A stretch of DNA of 64,000 bases from Clostridiales bacterium UBA1738. GTDB lineage: Bacteria; Bacillota; Clostridia; UBA1381. The stretch spans positions 1-64,000 of the forward strand of contig DCIA01000005.1 of the NCBI GenBank assembly GCA_002315735.1. The letters are read 5' to 3'. Made by a program: the position numbers and the translations under genes. The notes under the pieces were generated by a model. It saw only the letters and a list, made by a program, of their open reading frames with translations, was not told where the DNA came from and ran no database searches. Shown one piece after another: positions 51,885-60,589 of this stretch (positions within the stretch are counted from its first letter, which is position 1; the number at the start of each line of letters is the position of its first letter).

Positions 51885-53087
51885 TTACATAGTTTCTTTT
51901 ATTATTTCTAATAACTGCTCACAGTTTTTTTCATAGTTAAAATTTTCATTAACCCATTTAATACAGTTTTCGGAATAATACTCTTTTCCATTCTTTTTTA
52001 CTTCTTTTATATAATTATAAACTTCTTCAACATTTTTAGCATCTGCAACATACCCTGTAATTTTGTCATTAACAATTTCTTTACAAGCCGTTGACCTATA
52101 CACGATTGCAGGTGTTCCTGTTGCCTGAGCTTCTGCTATAACTTTCCCAAAAGTGTCTTCCAATGAAAAATGCACATATACATCGGCTGATGAATATAAG
52201 TTGGCAAGTTCTTTTGTATCCGATATAAACGGAATATGAATAACATTCTCGCCTTGAAAAGCGTTTTTCTCTCCACCAATTAAAACAATTTGCATATCGG
52301 GATCTATCATTTTTGATAATTTTACAAAATCCTTATATCTTTGGCTGTTCTTCGCCCATGATGCAGATACACCGATTATTGTAAATTTATCATTTGGAAT
52401 ATTATACTTTCCAAAATTAGATGACTCATATTTTTTAAATATATCTCTATTAATCCAATTATATACTCTGTATGCCTTATTTTTTCCTAAAAATGATTTT
52501 GCAGCTTCATTAGTTATCCAGTCGCTTACTCCAACTGCGTGTAAATTGTAAAGGTTTCCAAACCATTCTTTTTTCTTTTTAAGCATAAATTTTGTGTTAT
52601 CAAAAATATATGATTGCGGATATTCCCTAAGTTTTGGGCAGTTCCCACATTCTTTTGTCCATTTATCGCAACCGCTTATTGTATAATGTCCGCATTTTCC
52701 GGTAAAACACCAGCAATCGTGAACAATATTTAATATAGGAATTTTCAATGTTTTCAAAAAGCCAAAGAAAATCGGAAAGTTCAAAAAATGCCCGTGAATA
52801 TTTTGAAGAATAATACAATCCGGCTTATATTTTTTTATTTTTCTTATAAGCTTTATTGTAGGTATTAAAGAAAAATATCCTTCAAGCCCTGTAATACGAG
52901 ACATAATATTATGAAAATAATACTCAAAATAGTTGTTTATTCTATAAGCGTTTTCATATTTTGGTCCCCAGCCATATGCCGTAATTGACTCTATTCCTTT
53001 TTTTCTAAAATAATGGTCTATCTCCATTGAGCTTCTGCCGGTACTCTTGTCCTTGTATATCATATTTATCTGAAGAATTCTCATCAT
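51885..53087 (-). CDS. Glycosyltransferase, GT4 family (WcaC-like)
   Basis: A 400-residue GT-B enzyme. The VHDCWCFTGKCGHYTISGC segment near 120-138 with the following Cys pair (ECGNCPKL) is typical of colanic-acid-type GT4 enzymes, and the donor site lies in HFSLEDTFGKVIAEAQATGTPAIVYR (about 312-337). GGAGGAAA directly precedes the two start ATGs. Its first 83 bases lie within the 3' end of the wzy gene in another frame. Confidence 0.92.
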   Translation of the reverse strand: MMRILQINMIYKDKSTGRSSMEIDHYFRKKGIESITAYGWGPKYENAYRINNYFEYYFHNIMSRITGLEGYFSLIPTIKLIRKIKKYKPDCIILQNIHGHFLNFPIFFGFLKTLKIPILNIVHDCWCFTGKCGHYTISGCDKWTKECGNCPKLREYPQSYIFDNTKFMLKKKKEWFGNLYNLHAVGVSDWITNEAAKSFLGKNKAYRVYNWINRDIFKKYESSNFGKYNIPNDKFTIIGVSASWAKNSQRYKDFVKLSKMIDPDMQIVLIGGEKNAFQGENVIHIPFISDTKELANLYSSADVYVHFSLEDTFGKVIAEAQATGTPAIVYRSTACKEIVNDKITGYVADAKNVEEVYNYIKEVKKNGKEYYSENCIKWVNENFNYEKNCEQLLEIIKETM

Positions 53088-54261
53088 TTTCCTCCAATAC
53101 TTTATCTTCGTCCCAATTATATCTTGCTAAAATCAAATACGAGCACGCCATAACATACATTCCCATACTTCCATAGAATAAGGCAGCCTCACCCATTCCC
53201 ATAATAATTGTTCCAAAAAAACCTATCAAACATATAGCTTGTTTGTAGCTTTTTGATTTTTCATTAACCGTACACATTATGTAGTACATGAAATATACAA
53301 TAAACAGCATTCCTATAATTCCATAAGAGCCCATCAGCGTCATATGAGTATTATGCATATTACCTCTTAATCTAAAATAGTCACCTACAAGCCAATGAAT
53401 GCCTTCTAAATTTCCAATAACAGTCATCCATATTCCTTGCCTACTATGTAAAGATTTTCCTTCTGATACCAAAAATGAAAACCAATTTCTTTTTTCAATA
53501 AGATTTATTAAATATAGATATACCATCGCAAAAACAAATGGAAAAATAGATATAAAATAAATAAGTGGTTTAGAATATTGTTTTCTATTCCTTATAAATG
53601 CCAATATTGAAACCACTATAGCAAAGAGAACGACAAATATCGCATTTCTAGCCTCGGTTTTCTGAAGCAATTGATAATTTTGCACGAACAAAATCACAAG
53701 TATTGCCTTATATCGTATTTTCTTAATTACAAAAAATCCAATTAACAAATATAGCATTGATTGTGCTATATACATTCCCGTCAAATTTGGGTTTGAAAAT
53801 CCAAGAGTTAAATATCCAGTCGTATCTAATTTCAAAATATAATATCCAAATGGATATAAAAATGCCGACATAATACCGCCTATCAAAACAAAATGTGCTG
53901 TTTTTTTCTTTACCTCACATTCAGAAGCGATTGCAAAGTATAATATAGTTGACATAAAAGTACCGAACGAAACCCACATAGTTGGGTCCATTGTACGGCC
54001 GAAATCATACCAAGAATACAGTATTGATAAAATGCCATATAATGTTATATATAAAGTTAGCCTAAGTATATAGTATTTATTATAGCATGATTTTGCAAAC
54101 ATGAGCAAAGATAGTACCGTTATAGTAGTGAATATTTTACTTACAATAGCTCCATTTCCAAGCATTGTGAAATATATTACGCCATTACATAAAAACATTT
54201 CAATGACTGACAGTATTAGTGTAAAGTCTTTCCGTTTTTTTACATTTTGTTCCAATTCCAT
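53005..54261 (-). CDS. Wzy-like O-antigen/capsule polymerase
   Basis: A 418-residue membrane protein with about ten hydrophobic helices and a long extracytoplasmic loop (about 270-305) ending in NMHNTHMTLMGSYG, which resembles the O-antigen ligase/polymerase (Wzy_C) signature with its conserved His and preceding Arg (SLHSRQGIW). It would polymerise lipid-linked repeat units outside the membrane. GGAGC precedes the ATG at 54261. The last 28 residues are hydrophilic and read into the next gene, suggesting a recently extended C-terminus. Confidence 0.83.
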   Translation of the reverse strand: MELEQNVKKRKDFTLILSVIEMFLCNGVIYFTMLGNGAIVSKIFTTITVLSLLMFAKSCYNKYYILRLTLYITLYGILSILYSWYDFGRTMDPTMWVSFGTFMSTILYFAIASECEVKKKTAHFVLIGGIMSAFLYPFGYYILKLDTTGYLTLGFSNPNLTGMYIAQSMLYLLIGFFVIKKIRYKAILVILFVQNYQLLQKTEARNAIFVVLFAIVVSILAFIRNRKQYSKPLIYFISIFPFVFAMVYLYLINLIEKRNWFSFLVSEGKSLHSRQGIWMTVIGNLEGIHWLVGDYFRLRGNMHNTHMTLMGSYGIIGMLFIVYFMYYIMCTVNEKSKSYKQAICLIGFFGTIIMGMGEAALFYGSMGMYVMACSYLILARYNWDEDKVLEENDENSSDKYDIQGQEYRQKLNGDRPLF

Positions 54262-54276
54262 AATAAGCTCCAATAA

Positions 54277-55551
54277 TTATCCCTTAACTAATATTTCTGC
54301 AAATAACTCTGCATTAACTTCAGGATTATGATATTTTTTTGCTTGATTTAAAGCATTTTCTATATACGATTCTCTTAAACTTTTATTTTCAATAACTTCC
54401 TTTATTTTTGAATAAAGATCGCACTCATTCTCAATAACCAAACCTGTATTTGTATCTTTAAAATATTTTATGCTCGCTATTCTTTCAGACCCAAATATGA
54501 TTGGGCAACAACCACTTGCAAGCATATCTGCAATTTTAGTAGAAAACGCATACTGTAAATCAATTATATTTTCTTCATTTTGATTTTCCATATGAAGAAC
54601 GAAATCACTTTCTTTAATTTTTTGCTGTAACAAATCATAGGAAACAGCACTATGCATCTTGATTCCGTTTTCAATCGTAAGTTCTTTTAAATGTTCACCC
54701 TCACTTGCTGAAAAAACATCTATGTGATAGCCAAGTTCTTTTATTGCAATACCCATTTTCAAAAGAGGCTCTGCTCTTCCTACTTTTTCACCCAAGTTTC
54801 CGGCATAAATAAATTTATATGTATCCGAGGTTTCTTTATCATTTTTTTTCTTAGGTTCAATTTGTGTCGATTTCATAATCGTATATGACTTGCAACTAAA
54901 ATATTTGTCATAATCTCTTTTTAAGGCATCACAAAGATATATTACGGCTTTCGTATTTTTCATTAGTTTTTCATAAGCCCTCTTAAAATCACGCCTGTAT
55001 ATACGATAAAATAGATTATTACTTTCATATGCTTTTAAATAGTATGATTCCGATTGATGAACAAAAAGCGGTACATTTAGTTTTTTTGATAATAATACTG
55101 CCATATCAAGTAGGTACGCAAAATCTCCGGGTTGCACTAATATCAATTCAGGTTTTATTTCATCTATCCAATTTTTTAATTTTTGGTTATACCATATTTT
55201 TGTAGACCACACAAGGTTTCTAATCAACAGATTTCTATGTCTATTACAGTATTTTGCATAACTATCAACTTCTGCAAATGTTTTCTTTTCCTTATTATCA
55301 TCTAAATCAAATATTGTAAATGCTCTACCGATAGGTTTTCTCCACGGTTTTATTAAACCATGTAGTACATCTTTATCTGTAACACAAAAGAAGTTTTTGC
55401 AGAAAGGGACATTAGGCTGCATATCTTTAATATAAAATTGTGCAACTTTTTCTATTGGATACTCCGAAAAATATGACGCCAAAGTACTACCCATTGAATC
55501 AGTATCAGAAAAGCAAGTATGGCTTATTATCAATACACTTTTGTAGTTCAT
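54277..55551 (-). CDS. Glycosyltransferase-like protein (GT-B fold)
   Basis: A 424-residue protein with a two-domain GT-B pattern. The C-terminal half has FIYAGNLGEKVGRAEPLL (about 243-260), a donor-domain start, and SDFVLHMENQNEENIIDLQYAFSTKIADMLASGCCPIIFG (about 315-354), where a DMLASG replaces the usual EAMA-G. The N-terminal half begins VLIISHTCFSDTDSMG. It is probably a glycosyltransferase; the CAZy family is unclear to me. It overlaps the following upstream gene by 4 nt. Confidence 0.78.
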   Translation of the reverse strand: MNYKSVLIISHTCFSDTDSMGSTLASYFSEYPIEKVAQFYIKDMQPNVPFCKNFFCVTDKDVLHGLIKPWRKPIGRAFTIFDLDDNKEKKTFAEVDSYAKYCNRHRNLLIRNLVWSTKIWYNQKLKNWIDEIKPELILVQPGDFAYLLDMAVLLSKKLNVPLFVHQSESYYLKAYESNNLFYRIYRRDFKRAYEKLMKNTKAVIYLCDALKRDYDKYFSCKSYTIMKSTQIEPKKKNDKETSDTYKFIYAGNLGEKVGRAEPLLKMGIAIKELGYHIDVFSASEGEHLKELTIENGIKMHSAVSYDLLQQKIKESDFVLHMENQNEENIIDLQYAFSTKIADMLASGCCPIIFGSERIASIKYFKDTNTGLVIENECDLYSKIKEVIENKSLRESYIENALNQAKKYHNPEVNAELFAEILVKG

Positions 55552-56381
55552 TTTTTCACCTTTTTTTGTTTAAATTCATCATACGAAAGCTTATATTTTC
55601 CATAACCTTTAATTCCATTATTTAACCATTTTATTTGATTTAGTATTGAGATTTCAGCCACATCCTTCAATCTATATAAGTAATAATATTTAAAAATATT
55701 CTTCACTTTTGGCATAGAAACTGCCAAAAATGCACCTCTATCATAAAAATAACTTTCGTTATATCCTGTAAACCATGTTGATTCACCCTGTTCAACTCTT
55801 ACCATTGTAAAATTACAATGATAAAACTTTGCACCATTCTTTTTTAGCAAATGTTGCCAAACCGACTCTTCACCAGACGAAATTTTGTTTGTTCCGGGTC
55901 CAAAATCAGTATTAAAGACAGCATTCATATTTAAAATATTTTCTCTTTTAAAAGTCAAACTCCATGTACCATAAGTTCTATAAAATGGTACTTTCGATAA
56001 CACTCTATCGTCTTTTCTCACCACTTTTGTCATTCCTCTTGTATTAGTAACGTTTACATCAAAAGCAATTACATCTGCATCCTCTTGCTTTGAATATGCA
56101 TCTAATACAACTTCTTTATATCCATCAATAAAGCACTCATCATCGTCACTTAAAATACATATATCGCCGATAGCATTTTTAATAGCCATATTTCTGCTAT
56201 TAGATGTTCCCCTCTCAGTTGTTGAAATCATTCTTATTCTATGACCATTATACATTTCTTCATAGTATTCATTTTTATCACACTGATTAATAATTAATAC
56301 ATCAGCATCTGCATTGCATTTTTTTGCCAATGAAATATCTTCTTGGTGCATTGCTGAAATTAGTACTTCTATTGTTTTCAT
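55548..56381 (-). CDS. Glycosyltransferase, GT2 family
   Basis: A 277-residue GT-A enzyme. TTERGTSNSRNMAIKNAIGDICILSDDDECFIDGY (about 53-87) contains the DDD metal motif; the SSGEESVWQHLL segment near 165-177 provides the acidic catalytic-base region. Single-domain, no membrane helix. It inverts the anomeric bond of a sugar nucleotide donor. Acceptor unknown. Start ATG is 22 nt after the upstream dehydrogenase stop. Confidence 0.88.
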   Translation of the reverse strand: MKTIEVLISAMHQEDISLAKKCNADADVLIINQCDKNEYYEEMYNGHRIRMISTTERGTSNSRNMAIKNAIGDICILSDDDECFIDGYKEVVLDAYSKQEDADVIAFDVNVTNTRGMTKVVRKDDRVLSKVPFYRTYGTWSLTFKRENILNMNAVFNTDFGPGTNKISSGEESVWQHLLKKNGAKFYHCNFTMVRVEQGESTWFTGYNESYFYDRGAFLAVSMPKVKNIFKYYYLYRLKDVAEISILNQIKWLNNGIKGYGKYKLSYDEFKQKKVKK

Positions 56382-56403
56382 AAGCTTTGTCCACTCTTTC
56401 TTA

Positions 56404-57456
56404 TCAAATCATATTATGTTGTTCTATCTCTTTTCTATTAATCAAAAATAGTGGTTTTTTTCCATTTAAATAATTATTTAAGTTTTCCAACATCATTACA
56501 GGACTATCACAATATGAATTAATTGTGTCCCCTCCTCTATGATTAGTTATCGTTAAATTATCATACTTTCTTAACGATTTAGGAATATTAGGTTCTGAAC
56601 AAAATACATCCACTGCTGCCCCCATAATCCATTTGTTTTCCAATGCCATTTCTAATGCATCATAATCAACTAATGCAGAACGAGCCGTGTTTATTAGGTA
56701 TGCTGTCTTTTTCATTTTTTTTAATTGTTCTTCGCCCAAAATAACTTCACTACCCCTTGCATGAACAGATATTACATCTGCTTGCTCAAGCAATTCATCA
56801 AATTCAACAAATTTAATATGCATCATATCATATGCCGAAATATCTATATATGGGTCATACACAAGTATCTTACATTTGAATCCTTGAAGGCATTCCGCCA
56901 CCAATCTACCAACTGATCCAAACCCTATAAGTCCAATAACTAAATCATGCATTTCATGTATTTTTGTTGCTGTGTTTGGAAATATTTCACGCCACTCACC
57001 ATTTTTCAAAGAAAAATTTGCTCTTCCAATATTCCTTGTTTCACACAAAATCAATCCAACTGTATACTCAGCAACCGCATTAGCATTATGTGCAGGATTA
57101 TGAAAAACACAAATATTATGATCTGTTGCACTTTCTACATCTATGTTTTCAATTCCACCTCGATTGCATAAAATATATTTTAAGTTCTTAGCCTTCTCAA
57201 TAATTTTTTTTGTTACGGGGCATAAATGTACCATTATAATATCTGCATCCTCAATAGATTTTTCATATCCATCTGGTAAAACAATATACTCAATATCTCC
57301 ACGCTCAATTTTTCTTACAATATCCCTCATTTGTCCGCGATTTTTATTACCAAAGAAAAAATATTCTATTTGAGAATCTCTAAAACTACTTTTTTCTATG
57401 GCATTCATCATCATTTCTTCGGTAATATACGCATCAGATACGACAACAATTTTCAT
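56404..57456 (-). CDS. D-2-hydroxyacid dehydrogenase family protein
   Basis: A 350-residue NAD-dependent dehydrogenase. The Rossmann motif GLIGFGSVG lies at 175-183, and the catalytic triad is visible as Arg259 (INTARS), Glu288 (CSEP) and His306 (TNHRGG). The family reduces 2-keto acids or oxidises phosphorylated 2-hydroxyacids such as 3-phosphoglycerate. It overlaps the TarI/IspD-like gene by 4 nt (ATGA) and lies one gene from a LicD, so it probably makes the acid or polyol phosphate that is then CDP-activated; this is inference. It is not the MDR-type TarJ used for CDP-ribitol. Confidence 0.87.
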   Translation of the reverse strand: MKIVVVSDAYITEEMMMNAIEKSSFRDSQIEYFFFGNKNRGQMRDIVRKIERGDIEYIVLPDGYEKSIEDADIIMVHLCPVTKKIIEKAKNLKYILCNRGGIENIDVESATDHNICVFHNPAHNANAVAEYTVGLILCETRNIGRANFSLKNGEWREIFPNTATKIHEMHDLVIGLIGFGSVGRLVAECLQGFKCKILVYDPYIDISAYDMMHIKFVEFDELLEQADVISVHARGSEVILGEEQLKKMKKTAYLINTARSALVDYDALEMALENKWIMGAAVDVFCSEPNIPKSLRKYDNLTITNHRGGDTINSYCDSPVMMLENLNNYLNGKKPLFLINRKEIEQHNMI

Positions 57457-58154
57457 TTTATATATCCCTCCGAAATTAAAAACTCTCCAAACTTAATGTC
57501 GAAAACAGTTGTCATCTTGAAATTCAATCTTTCGCCTTCAACTATTCCTACTTCATATCCATTTTCTAAATACATCCTACCGGCTTCCATATATTGTGCT
57601 TTTATTTCCTCCGGCAAATTATCTGCAATGTCAACAAATTCAGAAGAATAAAATGCCTGTGGACCTTGATCTAGAAAAACATTTTTACGTTCTGGAACAG
57701 AAGTACTGTGTATTCCGTCTTCGGATAATATTACAGTATCAATTGTTGGCACTGATGTTGTTGTACATCTGAATTTTTTTATCATTTTTATATTATTATC
57801 AATTATCCTATCTGAAACAAATACCCTCGCACAATCATGGGATATAACGACGGAATCATTATCAATTTTTTTTGCTTCTTGCGCAATATTATAAAGTGAA
57901 TCAAACCTCGTCTTTCCACCTTTTATTACAACAATTTTTTTTCTACTGATTTTCCATTTTGATAGTAACTCAAAGAAATAATCGTCCCATTCATCGTTCA
58001 TAGCAATAATAATTTTTTCAATATTCTCATTATTTACAAAACGATTAATCACTCTAATGATAATTGGTATTCCTCCTATTTCAAGAAACTGCTTTGGTAT
58101 ACTACTACTCATTCTACTTCCTATACCGCCTGCAAGTATTCCAGCTATATTCAT
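57453..58154 (-). CDS. TarI/IspD-family cytidylyltransferase
   Basis: A 233-residue CTP-dependent nucleotidyltransferase. The CTP-binding loop GILAGGIGSRMSSSIPKQFL (5-24), the VVIKGGKTRFDSLYN block (about 72-86) and VISHDCARVFVSDRII (about 99-114) are shared by IspD and TarI/Bcs1. A cluster location next to LicD argues for CDP-polyol or CDP-acid synthesis rather than the MEP isoprenoid pathway. TAGGAGG precedes the ATG at 58154. An 88-nt gap, the longest in the cluster, separates it from the next LicD gene and holds nothing I can name. Confidence 0.9.
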   Translation of the reverse strand: MNIAGILAGGIGSRMSSSIPKQFLEIGGIPIIIRVINRFVNNENIEKIIIAMNDEWDDYFFELLSKWKISRKKIVVIKGGKTRFDSLYNIAQEAKKIDNDSVVISHDCARVFVSDRIIDNNIKMIKKFRCTTTSVPTIDTVILSEDGIHSTSVPERKNVFLDQGPQAFYSSEFVDIADNLPEEIKAQYMEAGRMYLENGYEVGIVEGERLNFKMTTVFDIKFGEFLISEGYIK

Positions 58155-58242
58155 AGTCTTTTCCCTCCTAATCACTCTAGCAATATTATGATAATTGTAT
58201 TGTGTAACTTTTTAATACTGTAAATAAATTATACTTGTTTTG

Positions 58243-59052
58243 TTATAATAAATACGCCTTAAAATCATGATGACTTATTTGTTTTTCCTTAGGTGGTAAT
58301 TTCATATAATCTCCATAAAGGTTTGAAAGATATTTTTCATAGTTTTTGAATCCCTTAAACATATATCCTTCAAATTCCAAGTCTACTAGTTGACACAACA
58401 CCTTTGTTTCCATAATTTCTCTTGTCCTATATGAACCAAGCAGAGCACCTGCATATAACATATCATCAAACTTCTTATGATAATACCTTTTTTCTATCTT
58501 AGAAATTAACTTATATGGATTGACAATCCTACTTAGTATAAAAAATGCTAATCTTACTGGTTCAATTACAATTGAATGGGTTTTACTTCTTGTATATTTT
58601 GACCAGTTACATGCAATTAACAGTTCTCTATCAAATCTTGACTTTGAAAAATTTTTCACGGCTTCATCATAATTATTTCCCAATCCATCCAAAGGAAAAA
58701 CATCAATCCAAACCCCTATGTTCCTTTCTTTATCTGTTGACTCTTCTTTTACCACTGTATTTTTTGCATAGATTTTAGAAAACAGCATCTTAATAGTTCT
58801 GTTTCCGCTAGTAGCAATCCCAAAAGGTGTTTTGTTTTCCAAGCAAAAATCAATAAACCTATTATAATCATCTCTTGGCATAGCAACATCGATGTCATCG
58901 TCCCAAGGAATAAAACCTTTATGTCTTACTGCTCCTAACAATGTGCCACCCGCAAGTGAATATCTATATCCGTTTTGTGTACATATTTCATGGAATTGTT
59001 TTAAAACATCCAATTCTATAGATTTTATCTCATCTAATGTCAATTCTCTCAT
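58243..59052 (-). CDS. LicD-family phosphotransferase (second copy)
   Basis: A 269-residue LicD protein with GGTLLGAVRHKGF (35-47) and PWDDDID (49-55), and the C-terminal LYGDYMKLPPKEKQ. It would transfer a phospho-substituent from a CDP donor, probably the one made by the adjacent cytidylyltransferase. The ATG at 59052 follows GGAGAAAGG; the frame extends upstream into the GT2 gene. It shares the motif block with the copy at 47.7 kb but the remaining sequence is clearly different, so it is not a recent duplicate. Confidence 0.92.
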   Translation of the reverse strand: MRELTLDEIKSIELDVLKQFHEICTQNGYRYSLAGGTLLGAVRHKGFIPWDDDIDVAMPRDDYNRFIDFCLENKTPFGIATSGNRTIKMLFSKIYAKNTVVKEESTDKERNIGVWIDVFPLDGLGNNYDEAVKNFSKSRFDRELLIACNWSKYTRSKTHSIVIEPVRLAFFILSRIVNPYKLISKIEKRYYHKKFDDMLYAGALLGSYRTREIMETKVLCQLVDLEFEGYMFKGFKNYEKYLSNLYGDYMKLPPKEKQISHHDFKAYLL

Positions 59053-59071
59053 GATTTTTTTCCTTTCTCCA

Positions 59072-59893
59072 TCAACTTCTTGCAAATTTTTGGAATATGT
59101 ATCCCCTTAATTTATTTGGCATTAAAACTTGCAGAATAAGTCTTTCTATTACATTTATTAAATAAGTATCAAATCTTATTATTTTATTACTTAGCATAAA
59201 CCTTTGAAGTTTTGCTTCGCTTAAAAAATATCTAATTCCGCCTCTTCTGTTATACATTTCTTTTCCGACTCTTACATTTACCAAAATATCTGAAACATTT
59301 GAAAATTTCATATTATTAAGTGCCATTCTAAGCCACAAATAATAGTCTTCTTCGCAAAACCAATCAATATATCCGCCAACATCTTGAACCGATTCTTTCT
59401 TAAACATTACCGTTACTTGATTCATAGGGCAGCGTTTTTTCATATATTCTTTAATTTCAGAATCGGTTTCGGGAACAATTCTTTTGCCGACAATATTGCT
59501 TTCATCATCAACAAATTCTGTAATGTTTCCGCCAACAATATCAAGTTCTCCATCTTCTTTAAATCTTGCTATTTGCTTTTCAAATCTATCACTAACGCTA
59601 ATATCATCGGCGTCCATTAGAGCCACTAACTCATTTGAACAATTTTCAAGTCCAACTCTTCTTGCCACGCCATGACCACTGTTTCTACCGAGTCTTATTA
59701 TTTTGAAAATATCATCTTTTTCATATTCTTTTATAATTCTATCAAGTTTTTCCGGTACAGGCCCATCAACTACAATAACTATTTCATTAGGCAACAGTGA
59801 CTGATTTTTCACACTTTCTACGGCACACCTAAACCAAGAAGGATCATCTCCGCCATAAACACACATTGACACTGAAAATTTAAAATCGGTCAT
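59072..59893 (-). CDS. Glycosyltransferase, GT2 family
   Basis: A 273-residue GT-A enzyme with the typical start FSVSMCVYGGDDPSWFRCAVESV, the metal motif ALMDADDIS near 90-98 and FCEEDYYLWLRM near 172-183 as catalytic region. It is the first dedicated glycosyltransferase after the initiating transferase and thus a candidate for adding the second sugar. No transmembrane helix. Overlap with the neighbour is absent, gaps are 3 and 19 nt. Confidence 0.92.
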   Translation of the reverse strand: MTDFKFSVSMCVYGGDDPSWFRCAVESVKNQSLLPNEIVIVVDGPVPEKLDRIIKEYEKDDIFKIIRLGRNSGHGVARRVGLENCSNELVALMDADDISVSDRFEKQIARFKEDGELDIVGGNITEFVDDESNIVGKRIVPETDSEIKEYMKKRCPMNQVTVMFKKESVQDVGGYIDWFCEEDYYLWLRMALNNMKFSNVSDILVNVRVGKEMYNRRGGIRYFLSEAKLQRFMLSNKIIRFDTYLINVIERLILQVLMPNKLRGYIFQKFARS

Positions 59894-59896
59894 TTA

Positions 59897-60589
59897 TTAT
59901 TCCTTTCCTGCAAGCAAAAGTTTTGCTGCTTCGTTTTTTTCTTCAAAAGTTTTGTTATCGATTTTCCCAATATTTAATAGCCATTCTCCCAAATCTTCAG
60001 CAGTATCCATTCCCTCTTGGGTTATACCTTCTGTTTTTACAAAAGACTTCCAAACTGTAAGTACTATGATTTTTACATCATTAAAAAATGTAATTTTTTT
60101 TATGTACTCCAAATCAAATTCTATTTTTTCTTCCCAAGTTATGCCGTTTCTGCCGCTTATTTGCGCAAGTCCTGATAGTCCCGGTCTTACTGAGTGTCTT
60201 TTTCTTTGCTCGTCTGTCATAAAGACCATATCCCGAACCAGTTGCGGTCTTGGGCCTACAACACTCATATCACCGACTAAAATATTAAACGCCTCAGGAA
60301 GTTCATCAAGAGATGTTTTTCTTAAAAATCTTCCGTATTTATTAAGTCTTACATCATCAGGCAATAGATTTCCATCTTTATCTTTCCTGTTATCCATTGT
60401 CCTAAATTTTATAAGCTTAAATATTTTTTCATTTTTCCCGGGCCTAAGCTGTGTAAAAAACGGATTTCCCTTCATTGCAACAGCACCTATAATAATCAAA
60501 ATTAAATATAGCCATGAAAAAACTGTTATAGCCGCTACTGCACATATGATATCAAAAAATCGTTTGGTATAATTTCTATAAATCATCAT
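59897..60589 (-). CDS. Initiating sugar-1-phosphate transferase (PglC/WcaJ C-terminal type)
   Basis: A 230-residue monotopic phosphoglycosyltransferase that loads the first sugar phosphate on undecaprenyl phosphate. One N-terminal membrane segment (about 12-38) is followed by FKLIKFRTMDN, SLDELPEAFNIL (catalytic Asp-Glu), GDMSVVGPRPQ and RPGLSGLAQISGRNGITWEEK. It lacks the four-helix N-terminal domain of WcaJ. The C-terminal 35 residues are an acidic extension beyond the family core. It overlaps the aminotransferase gene by 4 nt. Confidence 0.94.
   Translation of the reverse strand: MMIYRNYTKRFFDIICAVAAITVFSWLYLILIIIGAVAMKGNPFFTQLRPGKNEKIFKLIKFRTMDNRKDKDGNLLPDDVRLNKYGRFLRKTSLDELPEAFNILVGDMSVVGPRPQLVRDMVFMTDEQRKRHSVRPGLSGLAQISGRNGITWEEKIEFDLEYIKKITFFNDVKIIVLTVWKSFVKTEGITQEGMDTAEDLGEWLLNIGKIDNKTFEEKNEAAKLLLAGKE

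Noticed and set aside
58155..58242. Internal promoter in the longest gap of the polysaccharide cluster
   Set aside because: A TATAAT occurs on the minus strand, but no -35 at a suitable distance is present.
47708..59052. Two LicD genes as a recent duplication
   Set aside because: They share the GGTLLGA-RHKGF-PWDDDID block and the C-terminal YGDYMKLPP, but the remaining sequence differs strongly, so they are old paralogues or separate acquisitions.
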